DNA of 64,000 nt from assembly GCA_026004615.1 (NCBI GenBank), contig BPJM01000007.1:124001-188000 (forward strand), given 5' to 3'. The translations under genes were made by a program, and so were the position numbers. Of this stretch, positions 28,593-42,116 are shown piece by piece. This DNA is from Planctomycetota bacterium (lineage in GTDB: Bacteria > Planctomycetota > J058 > J103). Under the pieces are notes generated by a model, which did no database searches, was not told the origin of the DNA, and saw only the letters and a list, made by a program, of their open reading frames with translations. Positions within the stretch are counted from its first letter, which is position 1. The number at the start of each line of letters is the position of its first letter.

Positions 28593-29510
28593 ATGGCCTT
28601 CACCGAGGCGGACCTGGCGGAGCTGCTCCGCCTGCTCGCGCGCGAGCCCGAGCTGCGCGAGCAGCTGCGGACGGTGCTGGTCGGCGAGCGAGCGGTCACC
28701 GCCCGGCTGGAGCGGGTGGAGGACGCCCTGGTTCGGCTCGCCCGCCGCCCAGCAGCGCACCGAAGAACGGCTCGAGCAGCTCGCCGCCCGCCTCGATCAG
28801 CTCGCCGCCGCCCAGCAGCGCACCGAAGAACGGCTCGAGCAGCTCGCCGCCCGCCTCGATCAGCTCGCCGCCGCCCAGCAGCGGCACCGAAGAGCGGCTC
28901 GAGCAGCTCGCCGCCCGCCTCGATCAGCTCGCCGCCGCCCAGCAGCGCACCGAAGAGCGGCTCGAGCAGCTCGCCGCCCGCGTCGATCAGCTCGCAGCCC
29001 GCGTCGATCAGCTGACGGAGGACGTGCGCCAGCTCACCGCCGTGGTCAGCAACGTCCACGACCGGCTGTCGCGCCTGGAGGGGCTACAGCTGGAGCTCGA
29101 GTACGAGCGCAAGGCCCCGGCCTACTTCGGGCGGCTGTTGCGCCGCACCCGCGTCGTGCGCGTGGACACCCTCCTCGACGAGCTGGAAAAGAGCCTCACC
29201 CCCGAGGAGATCGCCGATCTGCTCTACCTGGACCTGCTCGTCACCGGGCGGCCGCTCGGGACAGGGCAGGCCGAGCCGGTCTGGGTGGGGGTGGAGATCT
29301 CGAAGGTGGTCGATGCCTCGGATGTGATCCGCCGCCGCGCGGCGCACCGCGCTGCTGCGCAAGGCCGGCCTGCGCGCCGTGGCCATGGTCGCCGGCACCT
29401 CGCTGACGGCCGAGGCCTCCGAGCAGGCACGCCGGCGCCGGGTCGGGATCCTCGAGGACGGCCGCGTTCACCTCTGGGAGGAGGCGCTCGCGGACGCGCT
29501 GGCGGCGTAG
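28593..29510 (+). CDS. Coiled-coil protein with PD-(D/E)XK-like C-terminal domain (frame breaks)
   Basis: A protein of about 305 residues. Residues 1-50 are helical (FTEADLAELLRLLAREPELR). Then come four near-identical 21-residue repeats (QQRTEERLEQLAARLDQLAAA) and a further coiled coil (VDQLTEDVRQLTAVVSNVHD). The last 140 residues form a compact domain with LEYERKAPAYFGRLLRRTRVVRV, DLLYLDLLVTGR, WVGVEISKVVDASDVIR, then VAMVAGTSLTAEA. Spacing of the Asp in LDLLV and the E-I-S strand resembles PD-(D/E)XK nuclease-like domains found behind coiled coils in proteins annotated DUF3782 (recall). Breaks near 28745, 28883 and 29337 shift the frame; the middle one is a demonstrable extra base. Ends at TAG 29510. 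Confidence 0.68.
28750..29002 (+). repeat. Four tandem 63-bp repeats coding a 21-residue coiled-coil unit
   Basis: Copies start at 28750, 28813, 28876 and 28940. Copies 1, 2 and 4 are 63 bp and encode seven-residue heptad patterns. Copy 3 is 64 bp, with CAGCAGCGGCACC where the others have CAGCAGCGCACC, i.e. one extra G at 28883/28884. Copies differ by only a few substitutions (AA to AG in the fifth codon, CTC to GTC late). Confidence 0.95.
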
Positions 29511-29520
29511 CGCCCGGCGG

Positions 29521-31063
29521 TCAGGGGTGCCCCCTAGGTGCCCTCCCCCCCCCGCGGGCACAGGGCGCATGAGGGGGAAGAAGACCACGTCTCGCAGGTT
29601 CTCGGCGCCGCTCAGCAGGCGCTGCGAAGCGGTCGATGCCCAGGCCGAAGCCGCTCACCGGCGGCATGCCGTGTTCCATCGCCAGGAGATAGTCCTCCTC
29701 CACCACCATCGCCTCGGCATCGCCCGCGGCGCGCGCCGCCGCCTGCTGTTCCAGGCGCGCCCGCTGGTCGAGCGGATCGATCAGCTCCGAGTACGCGTTC
29801 ACCACCTCCCAGCCCGCGACCACCAGCTGGAAGCGGTCGGCGCGTGCCGGGTCTTCGTCGCTGCGGCGCGCCAGCGGTGAGAGGTCCGCGGGATGGGCGG
29901 TGATGAACAGCGGCCCGTCGATGCGCGGGCGCGACACCACCTTGTACAGCCGATCGATCAGGCTGCCGCGCCCCAGGCGTGCCGTCTCCTCGGGACTCTG
30001 CTCCAGGTCGATGCCGCGGGCGGCGATCGCCGCCCGCAACGAGGCGGCGTCCGCGTGCGCGTCGATGTCGATCCCGCTGTCCTGCAGGATCAGCTCGCGC
30101 AGCGTGCGCCGCTCCCAGCGCCCCCCGAACTCCACCCGGCGACCACGGATCTCGACTGCCGTGCCGCCGACCACCCGCTCCACGGCGTGCCGCACCAGCT
30201 GCTCGGTGAACTCCATGTTGTCGAGATAGTTCCACCACGCCGCATACCACTCGAGCATGGTGAAATCCTGAAGGTGGCTGGGATCCATGCCCTCGTTGCG
30301 AAAGCAGCGCGCGAACTCGTAGACCCGATCGTAGCCCCCCACGATCAGCCGCTTGAGCCAGGTCTCGGGCGCGATCCGCAGGTACACGTCCAGGTCGAGC
30401 GCGTGGTGATGGGTCACGAAGGGGCGCGCCAGTGCGCCGGAGGGCTGCGGGGTGAGCACCGGGGTCTCGACCTCGACGAACCCGTGCTCCTCCAGCATCG
30501 CGCGCAGCGCCCGCACCAGCTCGCCGCGCCGGCGGAAGCGCTCGCGGGTCTCGGGATTGACCAGCAGGTCGAGATAGCGCTGCCGCCAGCACAGCTCGCG
30601 GTCCCTGAGGCCGTGCCACTTCTCGGGCAGCGGCCGCAGCGCCTTGCTCAACAGCTGCCACTGCTCGACCAGCAGGCTGAGTTCGCCCTTGCGCGTGTAG
30701 AACAGCCGTCCCTGCGCCCCCAGGTGATCGCCGACATCGAGCAGTCGCACCGCGCGCCGGTACGCCTCCTGCCCCAGTGCCCGCACCTCGAAGACCAGCT
30801 GTAGCGCCCCGGAGTGGTCCTGCAGCCGCGCGAAGCCGAGCCGCCCCATGTCGCGCAACGCCATGAGGCGCCCGCACAGCCGCAGCTGCGGGGCGTCATC
30901 GCGCGGAGCAGCGCCCACCTCCAGCCCCAGCCGCTCGCCGAGCGCCCGCGCCTCGGCGAGGGTGTGGGTGCGGGCGAACCGGTCCGGGTAGGGGCTGGAT
31001 GCCGAGCGCGCGGAGCTGGGCGAGTTTGCCGAGTCGCACCTCCCGCTCGCTCTGCGCCGCCAT
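29521..31063 (-). CDS. lysS: Lysyl-tRNA synthetase, class II (frame breaks near 29630 and 30992)
   Basis: Charges tRNA-Lys in the cytoplasm. The protein is about 510 residues. An OB-fold anticodon domain (RLMALRDMGRLGFARLQDHS, about residues 55-170) is followed by the class II core. Motif 2 is YDRVYEFARCFRNEGMD, and motif 3 begins GFGLGIDR. The catalytic DLxRPTxxH-type ends and FITAHPADLSPLARR are typical LysRS. The ATG at 31063 gives MAAQSEREVRLGKLAQLRAL and then, after dropping one C in the run 30991-30994, QPYPDRF. Near 29630 a second shift restores the standard ending ENLRDVVFFPLMRP. The exact stop is uncertain because of a nine-C run near 29545; it lies at 29521 or 29534. Its promoter is at 31113-31142. 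Confidence 0.93.
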
Positions 31064-31112
31064 CGCCCCCCTCCCCGCCCTTCGCCGGCGTCCGCCCCCG
31101 ATGCGGGGCCGG

Positions 31113-31142
31113 AGGATAGCCCTCGGCGACCGCGCGCGTCAA
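31113..31142 (-). promoter_or_regulatory. Sigma-70-type promoter of lysS
   Basis: On the minus strand TTGACG (31142-31137), 18-base spacer, TATCCT (31118-31113). The leader to the ATG at 31063 would be about 43 bases. The hexamers are identical to those of the argS promoter at 42013-42041. Confidence 0.65.
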
Positions 31143-31209
31143 GCACATCGTCTCCGAGCGAAGGAAGGCACACCAGCCCGTTGCGCGCCGCCGGCAGTCG
31201 CGCTCCGCC

Positions 31210-33234
31210 CTATCCCTGGGACGGCTGCTCCGCCCGCGCGCCGCGCTCGCCGGTCGCGACCACGACCCGGTTGCGACCGGCGGCCTTCGCCGCGTACAGA
31301 GCGCGGTCGGCGCGCCCGAGCAGCGACTCGGCGCTCTCCCCCCGGCAGCAGGCAGGCCACCCCGAAGCTGGCCGTCCGCCGCAGCGCCAGGCCGCCGGGA
31401 ATGCGGAACTCGTGCGCTGCCACCGCAGCCCGGATGCGCTCCGCGACCCGCACCGCGACCTCGCCCTCCATGCCGGGGCACAGCACCGCGAACTCCTCCC
31501 CGCCCCAGCGACCGCACACCATCTCGGCCCGCACCACCTGCTTGAGCAGCCGCCCGAATCCGCGCAGCACCGCGTCCCCCGCCTGGTGACCGTGGGTATC
31601 GTTGACGCTCTTGAAGTGGTCGAGATCGATCAGCACCAGCGCCAGCGGCTCGCCGCGGAACCGCGCATTGGCGACCGCCTCCTCCAACCGCTGCATGAAA
31701 TGGCGGCGCACGAACACCCGGGTCAGGGTGTCGACGGTCGCCTTCTCGTACAGCTCCGCGTTGGTGAGCGCGGTGCCGGCCTGGCTGGCCAGTACCTGCA
31801 GCAGCTCCTGGTCGTTGCCGTGAAAGGGACCGCGCGAGAGCTTGTCGGTCACGCACAGCGCCCCCAGCGTACGCCCGCGGCGATCCTGCGCGTCGCCCGC
31901 GGCGAAGATCGGCACGATCACGAACGACTCGCTCGCATAGCGCGGCCGCGGCACCTCCGGTCCACGGAGTTCCTCCGGCAGCTCACCCCACCCGCGCCAC
32001 CAGCATCGGTTCGCCGGTCTCGATCACGCGCTCGGCAAACCGGTGCCCGCCCCGCTGGCGCAACAGCTCCCGCGCCAGCTCCCGTGCCATCCCCACCGCG
32101 TAGACCAGCCGCACCTGTCCCTCGGACTCCTGCCGCATGAGCAGCGAACCCTTGGTCGCCCCCACCAGCGCGCACGCCGCCTTGACCGTCTCGCGGCAGA
32201 TGCGATCGCGGTCGAGGTGGCTGCTCAATCTCTGCATCGCGCGCGCCAGGAAGATCAGGTTGCGGCTGTACTCCTGGCGCCGCTTGTATGCCCGCGCGTT
32301 CTCGATCGCGATCGCGCACTGCATGGCGATCGCCGACAGCAGGTCCAGATCCCCCCCGCGTGAAGGCGCGAGAGCGGGCCCGCGTGTCCAGATGGATCAC
32401 GCCGAGCACCCGGTCCTCGCGGATCAGCGGCGCGCACAGCACGCTCCGCATGCGGCCGCCGCCGAGCGACGCTGCAACCTCGAAGCGCCGGTCCCGCTCG
32501 ACGTCCGTCGACAGCACCGCTTCCCGGCTCCGGAACACCGTCCGGATGATCGAGCGCGAAAACTCGATGTCCGCCCCGTCTTGCCCGGTCTCCTTCCGCA
32601 CCCGGGTCGCCACCGGTTTGAGCCGCCGATCGTCCTCATCCATGAGCATGATGAAGCCGCGGTCGGCATCGAACACCTCGAAACACAACTCCAGGATCCG
32701 ATCCAGCAGCCGCTGCAGGTTGAGTTCGCTGGACACGGCGGTCGCGACGCGGTACAGCGTCGCCAGCCGGTCGCGCGCCCGCTGCAGAAGCCCCAGCCCC
32801 GAGGCGTCGGGATCGCTGTCGAACGAGTCGATGACGGAATCCGCCGAGTCGAACGCACTGCGGCGAGCCGCGATCTGCGAGCGCAGCAGCTCCTCGGCCT
32901 CCAGCTGCGGCAGCTCCAGGGGCTGCCGCTCCGGCGGCGTCTCCTCGCTGAAGACCAGTGTGGTGTCCGCCACCGAGATCCAGTCGCCATGGGCGAGGCG
33001 GCCCCGGCGCACCACTTCGCCGTTGACGAGCAGGTTCTTGCGCAGATCGAGGTTGTGGATCTCGTAGCGCTCGCCGTCGGCGACGATCTCCGCCTGGCGC
33101 GGCGCCGCCCGCCGGTCGCTGAGCCGCAGATCGGCATCCGGGCCGCTGCCGAGCACCACCCGCCCGCGGAGCTCGAAGGTCCGCCCGCGGTCCGGCCCCT
33201 CGACCACGATGAGCTGGGCCACCCGCTCGCCCAT
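31210..33234 (-). CDS. FHA-GAF-GAF-GGDEF protein, probable diguanylate cyclase (frame breaks)
   Basis: A cytoplasmic signalling protein of about 675 residues. An N-terminal FHA domain (LIVVEGPDRGRTFELRGRVV to the HGDWISVADTTLVF strand, residues 6-100) would bind phosphothreonine. Two GAF domains follow: one from LATLYRVATAVSSELNLQRL, and one from RNLIFLARAMQRLSSHLDRD. A GGDEF domain then has LVLIDLDHFKSVNDTHGHQAGD and an intact active site CGRWGGEEFAVL. The upstream inhibitory I-site RxxD is not present (RAEM). Breaks near 32355, 31985 and 31340 must be bridged. The end reads LLGRADRALYAAKAAGRNRV, standard for GGDEF domains, with TAG at 31210. The start at ATG 33234 (MGERVAQL) is chosen by the FHA start. 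It could turn kinase signals into cyclic-di-GMP. Confidence 0.86.
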
Positions 33235-33454
33235 CCGGCCCGCTCCCTCACCCGGGCGGTGCCCCGCCCCGCCCGGTCGGTGCCTCATGCCAAGAGGCTA
33301 CGCGCCGGTAGCCCGAGCCGCCAGTCGCCGCCGGCCTGCTGGTTCGGCCCGCGAGCGAGCCGCTGGCAGCCAGCCGCGACCCCCGCCCGGCCGCCCGTCC
33401 CCCTCCGGCGGCCCCGCTACCGCGCGCCGGGAGTGCTCCCGCCCGGTGGTGGGA

Positions 33455-38191
<4,737 letters not shown>

Positions 38192-38229
38192 GCCGCGCCA
38201 CCACCGGCCCGCACGGCCGCTCGAGCTTC

Positions 38230-38259
38230 AGTCTACGCACCTGGCGCGCACACCCGCAA
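38230..38259 (-). promoter_or_regulatory. Candidate promoter of the kinase-TPR gene
   Basis: On the minus strand TTGCGG (38259-38254), an 18-base spacer and TAGACT (38235-38230), about 40 bases before the ATG at 38191. It lies in the divergent 189-bp region shared with the TPR gene at 38381. Confidence 0.4.
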
Positions 38260-38380
38260 ACCCCTGGCCCGCTGCCGCCGCCCAGCGTCCGCCACGATAG
38301 CGCAACACCCGGCGTGCGGGCCCGGCGCTGGCCACCTCCAGAACGAGCCGGTATCGTATGCGCTGGTGGCGACGAGGCCG

Positions 38381-40180
38381 ATGGCGAACAACGCGCGGTG
38401 TCGCTGCGGAGCGCGCGTGCGGGTGCGCGAGCGGCACGGACAGGACGCCGTGCTGCGCTGCCCTCACTGCGGCGAACGGCTCGCCGTGCCGCCGGCAGGG
38501 GAACTCGGCGACACCCACCCCACCGAGCGCCCGCAAGCGGCCGCCGGATCGAGCGGCCCCGCGCAGACCCGCACCTGCGGGCTGTGCGGCTGGCACAATG
38601 CCGCCGGCGATGCGGTGTGCGAGGGCTGTGGCACCGAGCTCGCCACCGGCGCGCCGCCGCCGGTGGCTGGCTTCCGCCCGTGGCGAGTCGACCCCCGACT
38701 GCTCTGGGCGCTGGGGGCGCTCGTGGTCCTGGGCACGCTCGCCTTCGGCGCCGAGCTGTTGCTGCGAGTCGGTGCCGACCGGCGCGCCGTCGCGCGCGGT
38801 CGCGCGCACCTGGCGGCCGGCCGGCTCGCGGAAGCCGAACGCTCCTTCCGCGAGGCGCTCGCCTACCGCGCCGACAACGCCGCTGCCTGGACCGGGCTCG
38901 GGCAGGTGCTGCTGTTGCGGGGCGAGTCGGAGCAGGCTCGGCGCGCAGCCGAGCAGGCCCTGGCGCACGAACGCGACCGCGATCCGGCGGCGCTGGAGAT
39001 CCTGCGCGGCCGGCTACGCATGCTGCGCGGCGAGTTCGCCGAGGCGGCGCGCAGTTTCGAGCGAGCGCTGCGCGCCACCGGGCCCCGGCTCGAGCCGTCG
39101 CTGCTGCACTGGCTCGCCGAGGCACTCGACCGCGCCCACCAGGATGCGGCCGCGCTCGTGCGCTACGAAGAGGCGCTGGCGAGCTGTGCGGATGCGGCCG
39201 AGGCGCCGCACTCGCGGCTGCGGCTGGCGCTGCTGCTGTTGCGCCGCGGCCGGCTGGAGCGCGCCGGAGAACTGCTCGAGCAGATCGAGCCGGGTGCGGT
39301 GCCCGAGGCCGATCTCCTGGCGGTCCGTGGCGAGCTGTTGCAGCGGCGGGGCCGCACCGCCGAGGCCGCCGATGCCTACACGCGCGCAGCAGCACTGCGC
39401 CCCGAGGACCCGTGGCTCTCCTACCGGGCCGCGCGCGCACGCCTGGCGCTGGGGCAGCACCAGGCGGCGCTGCAGGCCCTCGCCGCAGCGCTCGCGCTCG
39501 AGCCCCACAATGCCGAGTTCCTCCATCTGCGGGGAGAGGCGCTGGAGGCCGCCGGACAGCCGGCGGCCGCGCGCGAGGCCTACCTGGCCGCGCTCGCCGC
39601 CGAGCCGGCGCGCGCCCTGACCCACCTGCGGTTGGGGCTGCTGGCGGCGCGCGCCGGCCAGCTCTCGCAGGCGCGCCACGAGCTCGAGGCGGCCGTGGAG
39701 CTGGATCCGACGCTGCTGGAGGCCCGCCTGCAGCTGGCGGAGGTCTACCGCCAGAGCGGTGCGCTCCACCTGGCGGCCGCCGCGCTGCGTGTGGCGGCGC
39801 AGCTGGAGCCGCTCCGCCCCGAGGTCCACTACCAGCTGGCAGAGGTGCTGCGCGCCATGGGCGAGGCCGCACAGGCGATCGCGCAGCTGGAAGAAGTGGT
39901 CCGCCTCGATCCGGGCTCGCTGCCCGCGCGGCGGCTGCTGGCAGAGCTGTACGCCGAGCGGGGCGAACCGGAGGCGGCCGCCTCGCACCAGCGAGCGGTG
40001 GTTCGGCTTGCGCCCGAAGACGACGCGGCGCGCCTGGTTCTGGCCAGACTGCTGCTCGAGGCGGATCGGCACGAGGCAGCGATCGAAGTGCTGCACGAGC
40101 TGCTCGACCGCACGCCCGACAACCCCGAGGCGAAGGCGCTGCTGGACAGGGCGCAGCAGCAGCGCTTCCTCGGGCGCTGA
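38381..40180 (+). CDS. Zinc-ribbon, single-pass membrane TPR protein
   Basis: A 599-residue protein. Two zinc ribbons come first: RCRCGARVRVR with CPHCGERL, then CGLCGWHNAAGDAVCEGCG. A membrane helix (LLWALGALVVLGTLAFGAELLL, about residues 105-126) follows. About twelve TPR units then run to the end, for example AAGRLAEAERSFREALAYR and AGQPAAAREAYLAALAAEP. No frame break is present. It would be anchored in the inner membrane with zinc ribbons inside and TPR units outside. It is divergent from the kinase-TPR gene, whose own zinc ribbon and TPR region it echoes, so the two may act together (inference). A GTG at 38366 could add five residues; the ATG at 38381 is preferred. Confidence 0.85.
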   Translation: MANNARCRCGARVRVRERHGQDAVLRCPHCGERLAVPPAGELGDTHPTERPQAAAGSSGPAQTRTCGLCGWHNAAGDAVCEGCGTELATGAPPPVAGFRPWRVDPRLLWALGALVVLGTLAFGAELLLRVGADRRAVARGRAHLAAGRLAEAERSFREALAYRADNAAAWTGLGQVLLLRGESEQARRAAEQALAHERDRDPAALEILRGRLRMLRGEFAEAARSFERALRATGPRLEPSLLHWLAEALDRAHQDAAALVRYEEALASCADAAEAPHSRLRLALLLLRRGRLERAGELLEQIEPGAVPEADLLAVRGELLQRRGRTAEAADAYTRAAALRPEDPWLSYRAARARLALGQHQAALQALAAALALEPHNAEFLHLRGEALEAAGQPAAAREAYLAALAAEPARALTHLRLGLLAARAGQLSQARHELEAAVELDPTLLEARLQLAEVYRQSGALHLAAAALRVAAQLEPLRPEVHYQLAEVLRAMGEAAQAIAQLEEVVRLDPGSLPARRLLAELYAERGEPEAAASHQRAVVRLAPEDDAARLVLARLLLEADRHEAAIEVLHELLDRTPDNPEAKALLDRAQQQRFLGR

Positions 40181-40213
40181 GCAGGGGCGGCCTCCGCACC
40201 CGACCGCCGGCGG

Positions 40214-42004
40214 CTACATCCGCTCCAGGGGCTCGATGCCCAGCAGGGTGAGCCCGTGCGCCAGCACGTGTCGCACCGCGTGCACCAGCGCCAGGCGGGC
40301 CCGCCGCTGCGCCGGCTCGGCGTTCTTGACGTGATGCGCGTGGTAAAAACCCGAGAAGGCTCCCGCCAGCTCCAGCAGGTATTGCGCGAGCACCGAGGGC
40401 TCCAGCTCCGCGGCCGCCCGCTCGAGCGTGCGCGGATAGGCGCCCACCAGCCGCAGCACCGCGAAGGTCTCCGGCTCCACCAGCAGCTGCGGCTCGATCG
40501 GGCGGCCGGCACCCAGCAGTGCCCCCACCTGCGCCGGCGCCAGCGGCTCGCGCCCGAACTCCACGAGCGCCGCTGCGGCCTCGGGGTCCACCGCGGCCAC
40601 CTGCTCCGCGATCGAACACAGCCGCGCGTGCGCGTACTGCAGGTACGGTCCGGTCTCACCCTCGAAGCGCACGATCCGGTCCCAGTCGAACGCGATGTCC
40701 TTGAGGTGGCGATGGCGCAGATCCGCGAAGACCACGGCGCCGACGCCGACCGCGCGCGCGGTCCGCTCGATCTGTTCTGCGGGCACGCGCACCTCGCCCG
40801 CGCGGATGCGCTCCTCGGCGAGCCGGATGGCACGGCCCAGGACCTCATCGAGCAGGATCGCCGTGCCCTCGCGGGTGGACATCCCCTGCACGTGACCGAA
40901 GGCGACGTGGGCGCAGCGCTCGGCGGGAAAGCCCAGTAGCCGCAACGCCGTGAACAGCTGCTCCAGGTGCAGCTTCTGGGGCGCGCCGATCACATACAGG
41001 ATCTTCGCCGGATCGTAGGTCTCGAACCGGTAAATCGCGGCGGCGAGGTCGCGCGTGGCATACAGCGTGGCTCCGTCCGAACGCCGCAACAGCATCGGGG
41101 GCAGGCCCGGATGGCCGTGCCGGGCGAAGTCGATGATGAGCGCCCCCTCGGACCACTCGCTGACCCCGCGCGCGGCGCACAGCTCCAGCGCGTGCGGGAT
41201 CTTGTCCTCGTAGAAGGACTCCCCTGCGATCTGTTCGAACTCGACCCCGAGCAGCTCGTAGATGCGCGCGAACTCGCGCAGCGACAGCTCGCGGAACCGG
41301 CTCCACAACGCACGCGCGCTCGGGTCGCCGTCTTCCAGCCGCTTGAACGCCGCACGCGCCCGTTCGGCGTACGCGGGGTCCTCGGCGGCGGCGCGGTTGT
41401 GCCGAACGTACAGCTCCTGGAGATAGCCGATGGGGTCGTCGCCGGCCAGCCGCTCCTCCTCGCCCCACCGTTCCCATGCCGCGATGAGGTGGCCGAACTG
41501 GGTACCCCAGTCCCCGAGGTGGTTGACCCCGATGACCTCGTAGCCCTGCGCGCGGTGCAGCCGCACCAGCGCAGCGCCGATGACGGTCGAGCGCAAATGC
41601 CCGATGTGGAACCGCTTGGCGATGTTCGGGGAGCTGTAGTCGATCACGACCCGCTGGCCGGCGCCGCGCCGGCTCTCGCCGTACTGCCGCCCGTGCAGGG
41701 CGACTTCCGAGAGCACCGCCTCGGCGAACGTAGCTGGCTCCAGCCACAGATTGAGATAGGGGCCGACGGCCTGCACCGCCCGCACCAGCCCCCCGGGGGC
41801 GATCGCCGCCGAGGCCGCAGCCGCCGCCTCGGCCGCGATCTGCGCCGGAGCGCGGCGCAGCCGCCGCGCGAGGCTGAAGCACGGCACCGCGTAGTCCCCG
41901 CGCCCGGCCTCCCGCGGCACCTCCAGCAGCCCCGCCACCTCCTCGGGCTCCAGCCCGAGGTGAGGCGCCAGCGCGGCGGCGATCCTGATGGCGATCGCGT
42001 CCAT
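40214..42004 (-). CDS. argS: Arginyl-tRNA synthetase
   Basis: Charges tRNA-Arg in the cytoplasm; 596 residues. The N-terminal Add1 domain (1-110) is followed by the class I core with IDYSSPNIAKRFHIGHLRST, where HIGH is 133-136. In place of KMSKS the second signature reads GMSTREG (374-380), as in many ArgRS enzymes that lack the canonical lysine. The C-terminal DALR anticodon-binding domain has LQYAHARLCSI, LLELAGAFSGFYH and a terminal ALVHAVRHVLAHGLTLLGI. No frame break occurs in 1.8 kb. The ATG at 42004 is only 8 bases from the -10 box and lacks a Shine-Dalgarno sequence, so the transcript may be leaderless. It converges on the TPR gene with a 33-bp gap. Confidence 0.96.
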   Translation of the reverse strand: MDAIAIRIAAALAPHLGLEPEEVAGLLEVPREAGRGDYAVPCFSLARRLRRAPAQIAAEAAAAASAAIAPGGLVRAVQAVGPYLNLWLEPATFAEAVLSEVALHGRQYGESRRGAGQRVVIDYSSPNIAKRFHIGHLRSTVIGAALVRLHRAQGYEVIGVNHLGDWGTQFGHLIAAWERWGEEERLAGDDPIGYLQELYVRHNRAAAEDPAYAERARAAFKRLEDGDPSARALWSRFRELSLREFARIYELLGVEFEQIAGESFYEDKIPHALELCAARGVSEWSEGALIIDFARHGHPGLPPMLLRRSDGATLYATRDLAAAIYRFETYDPAKILYVIGAPQKLHLEQLFTALRLLGFPAERCAHVAFGHVQGMSTREGTAILLDEVLGRAIRLAEERIRAGEVRVPAEQIERTARAVGVGAVVFADLRHRHLKDIAFDWDRIVRFEGETGPYLQYAHARLCSIAEQVAAVDPEAAAALVEFGREPLAPAQVGALLGAGRPIEPQLLVEPETFAVLRLVGAYPRTLERAAAELEPSVLAQYLLELAGAFSGFYHAHHVKNAEPAQRRARLALVHAVRHVLAHGLTLLGIEPLERM

Positions 42005-42012
42005 GGCCGGGG

Positions 42013-42041
42013 AGGATAAGGCCCGCGCGGCGGTCCGTCAA
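42013..42041 (-). promoter_or_regulatory. Sigma-70-type promoter of argS, giving a leaderless start
   Basis: On the minus strand TTGACG (42041-42036), 17-base spacer, TATCCT (42018-42013). Only 8 bases (42012-42005) separate the -10 from the ATG at 42004, so the expected transcription start lies at or within one or two bases of the start codon. No purine-rich ribosome-binding site is visible. Confidence 0.7.
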
Positions 42042-42116
42042 CGCAGCCCGCACCGTCACGCCCGCAGGCGGCCCCCGCCTGCCGGGCGGCGAACGCACCG
42101 GGTGCCCGCGCCCGCG

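Noticed and set aside
28750..29002. CRISPR-like array
   Set aside because: The 63-bp units are contiguous without spacers and encode coiled-coil heptads.
29521..29560. Nine-C run near the end of lysS as a slippery frameshift site
   Set aside because: It lies after the last conserved motif of LysRS and is more simply a homopolymer of uncertain length.
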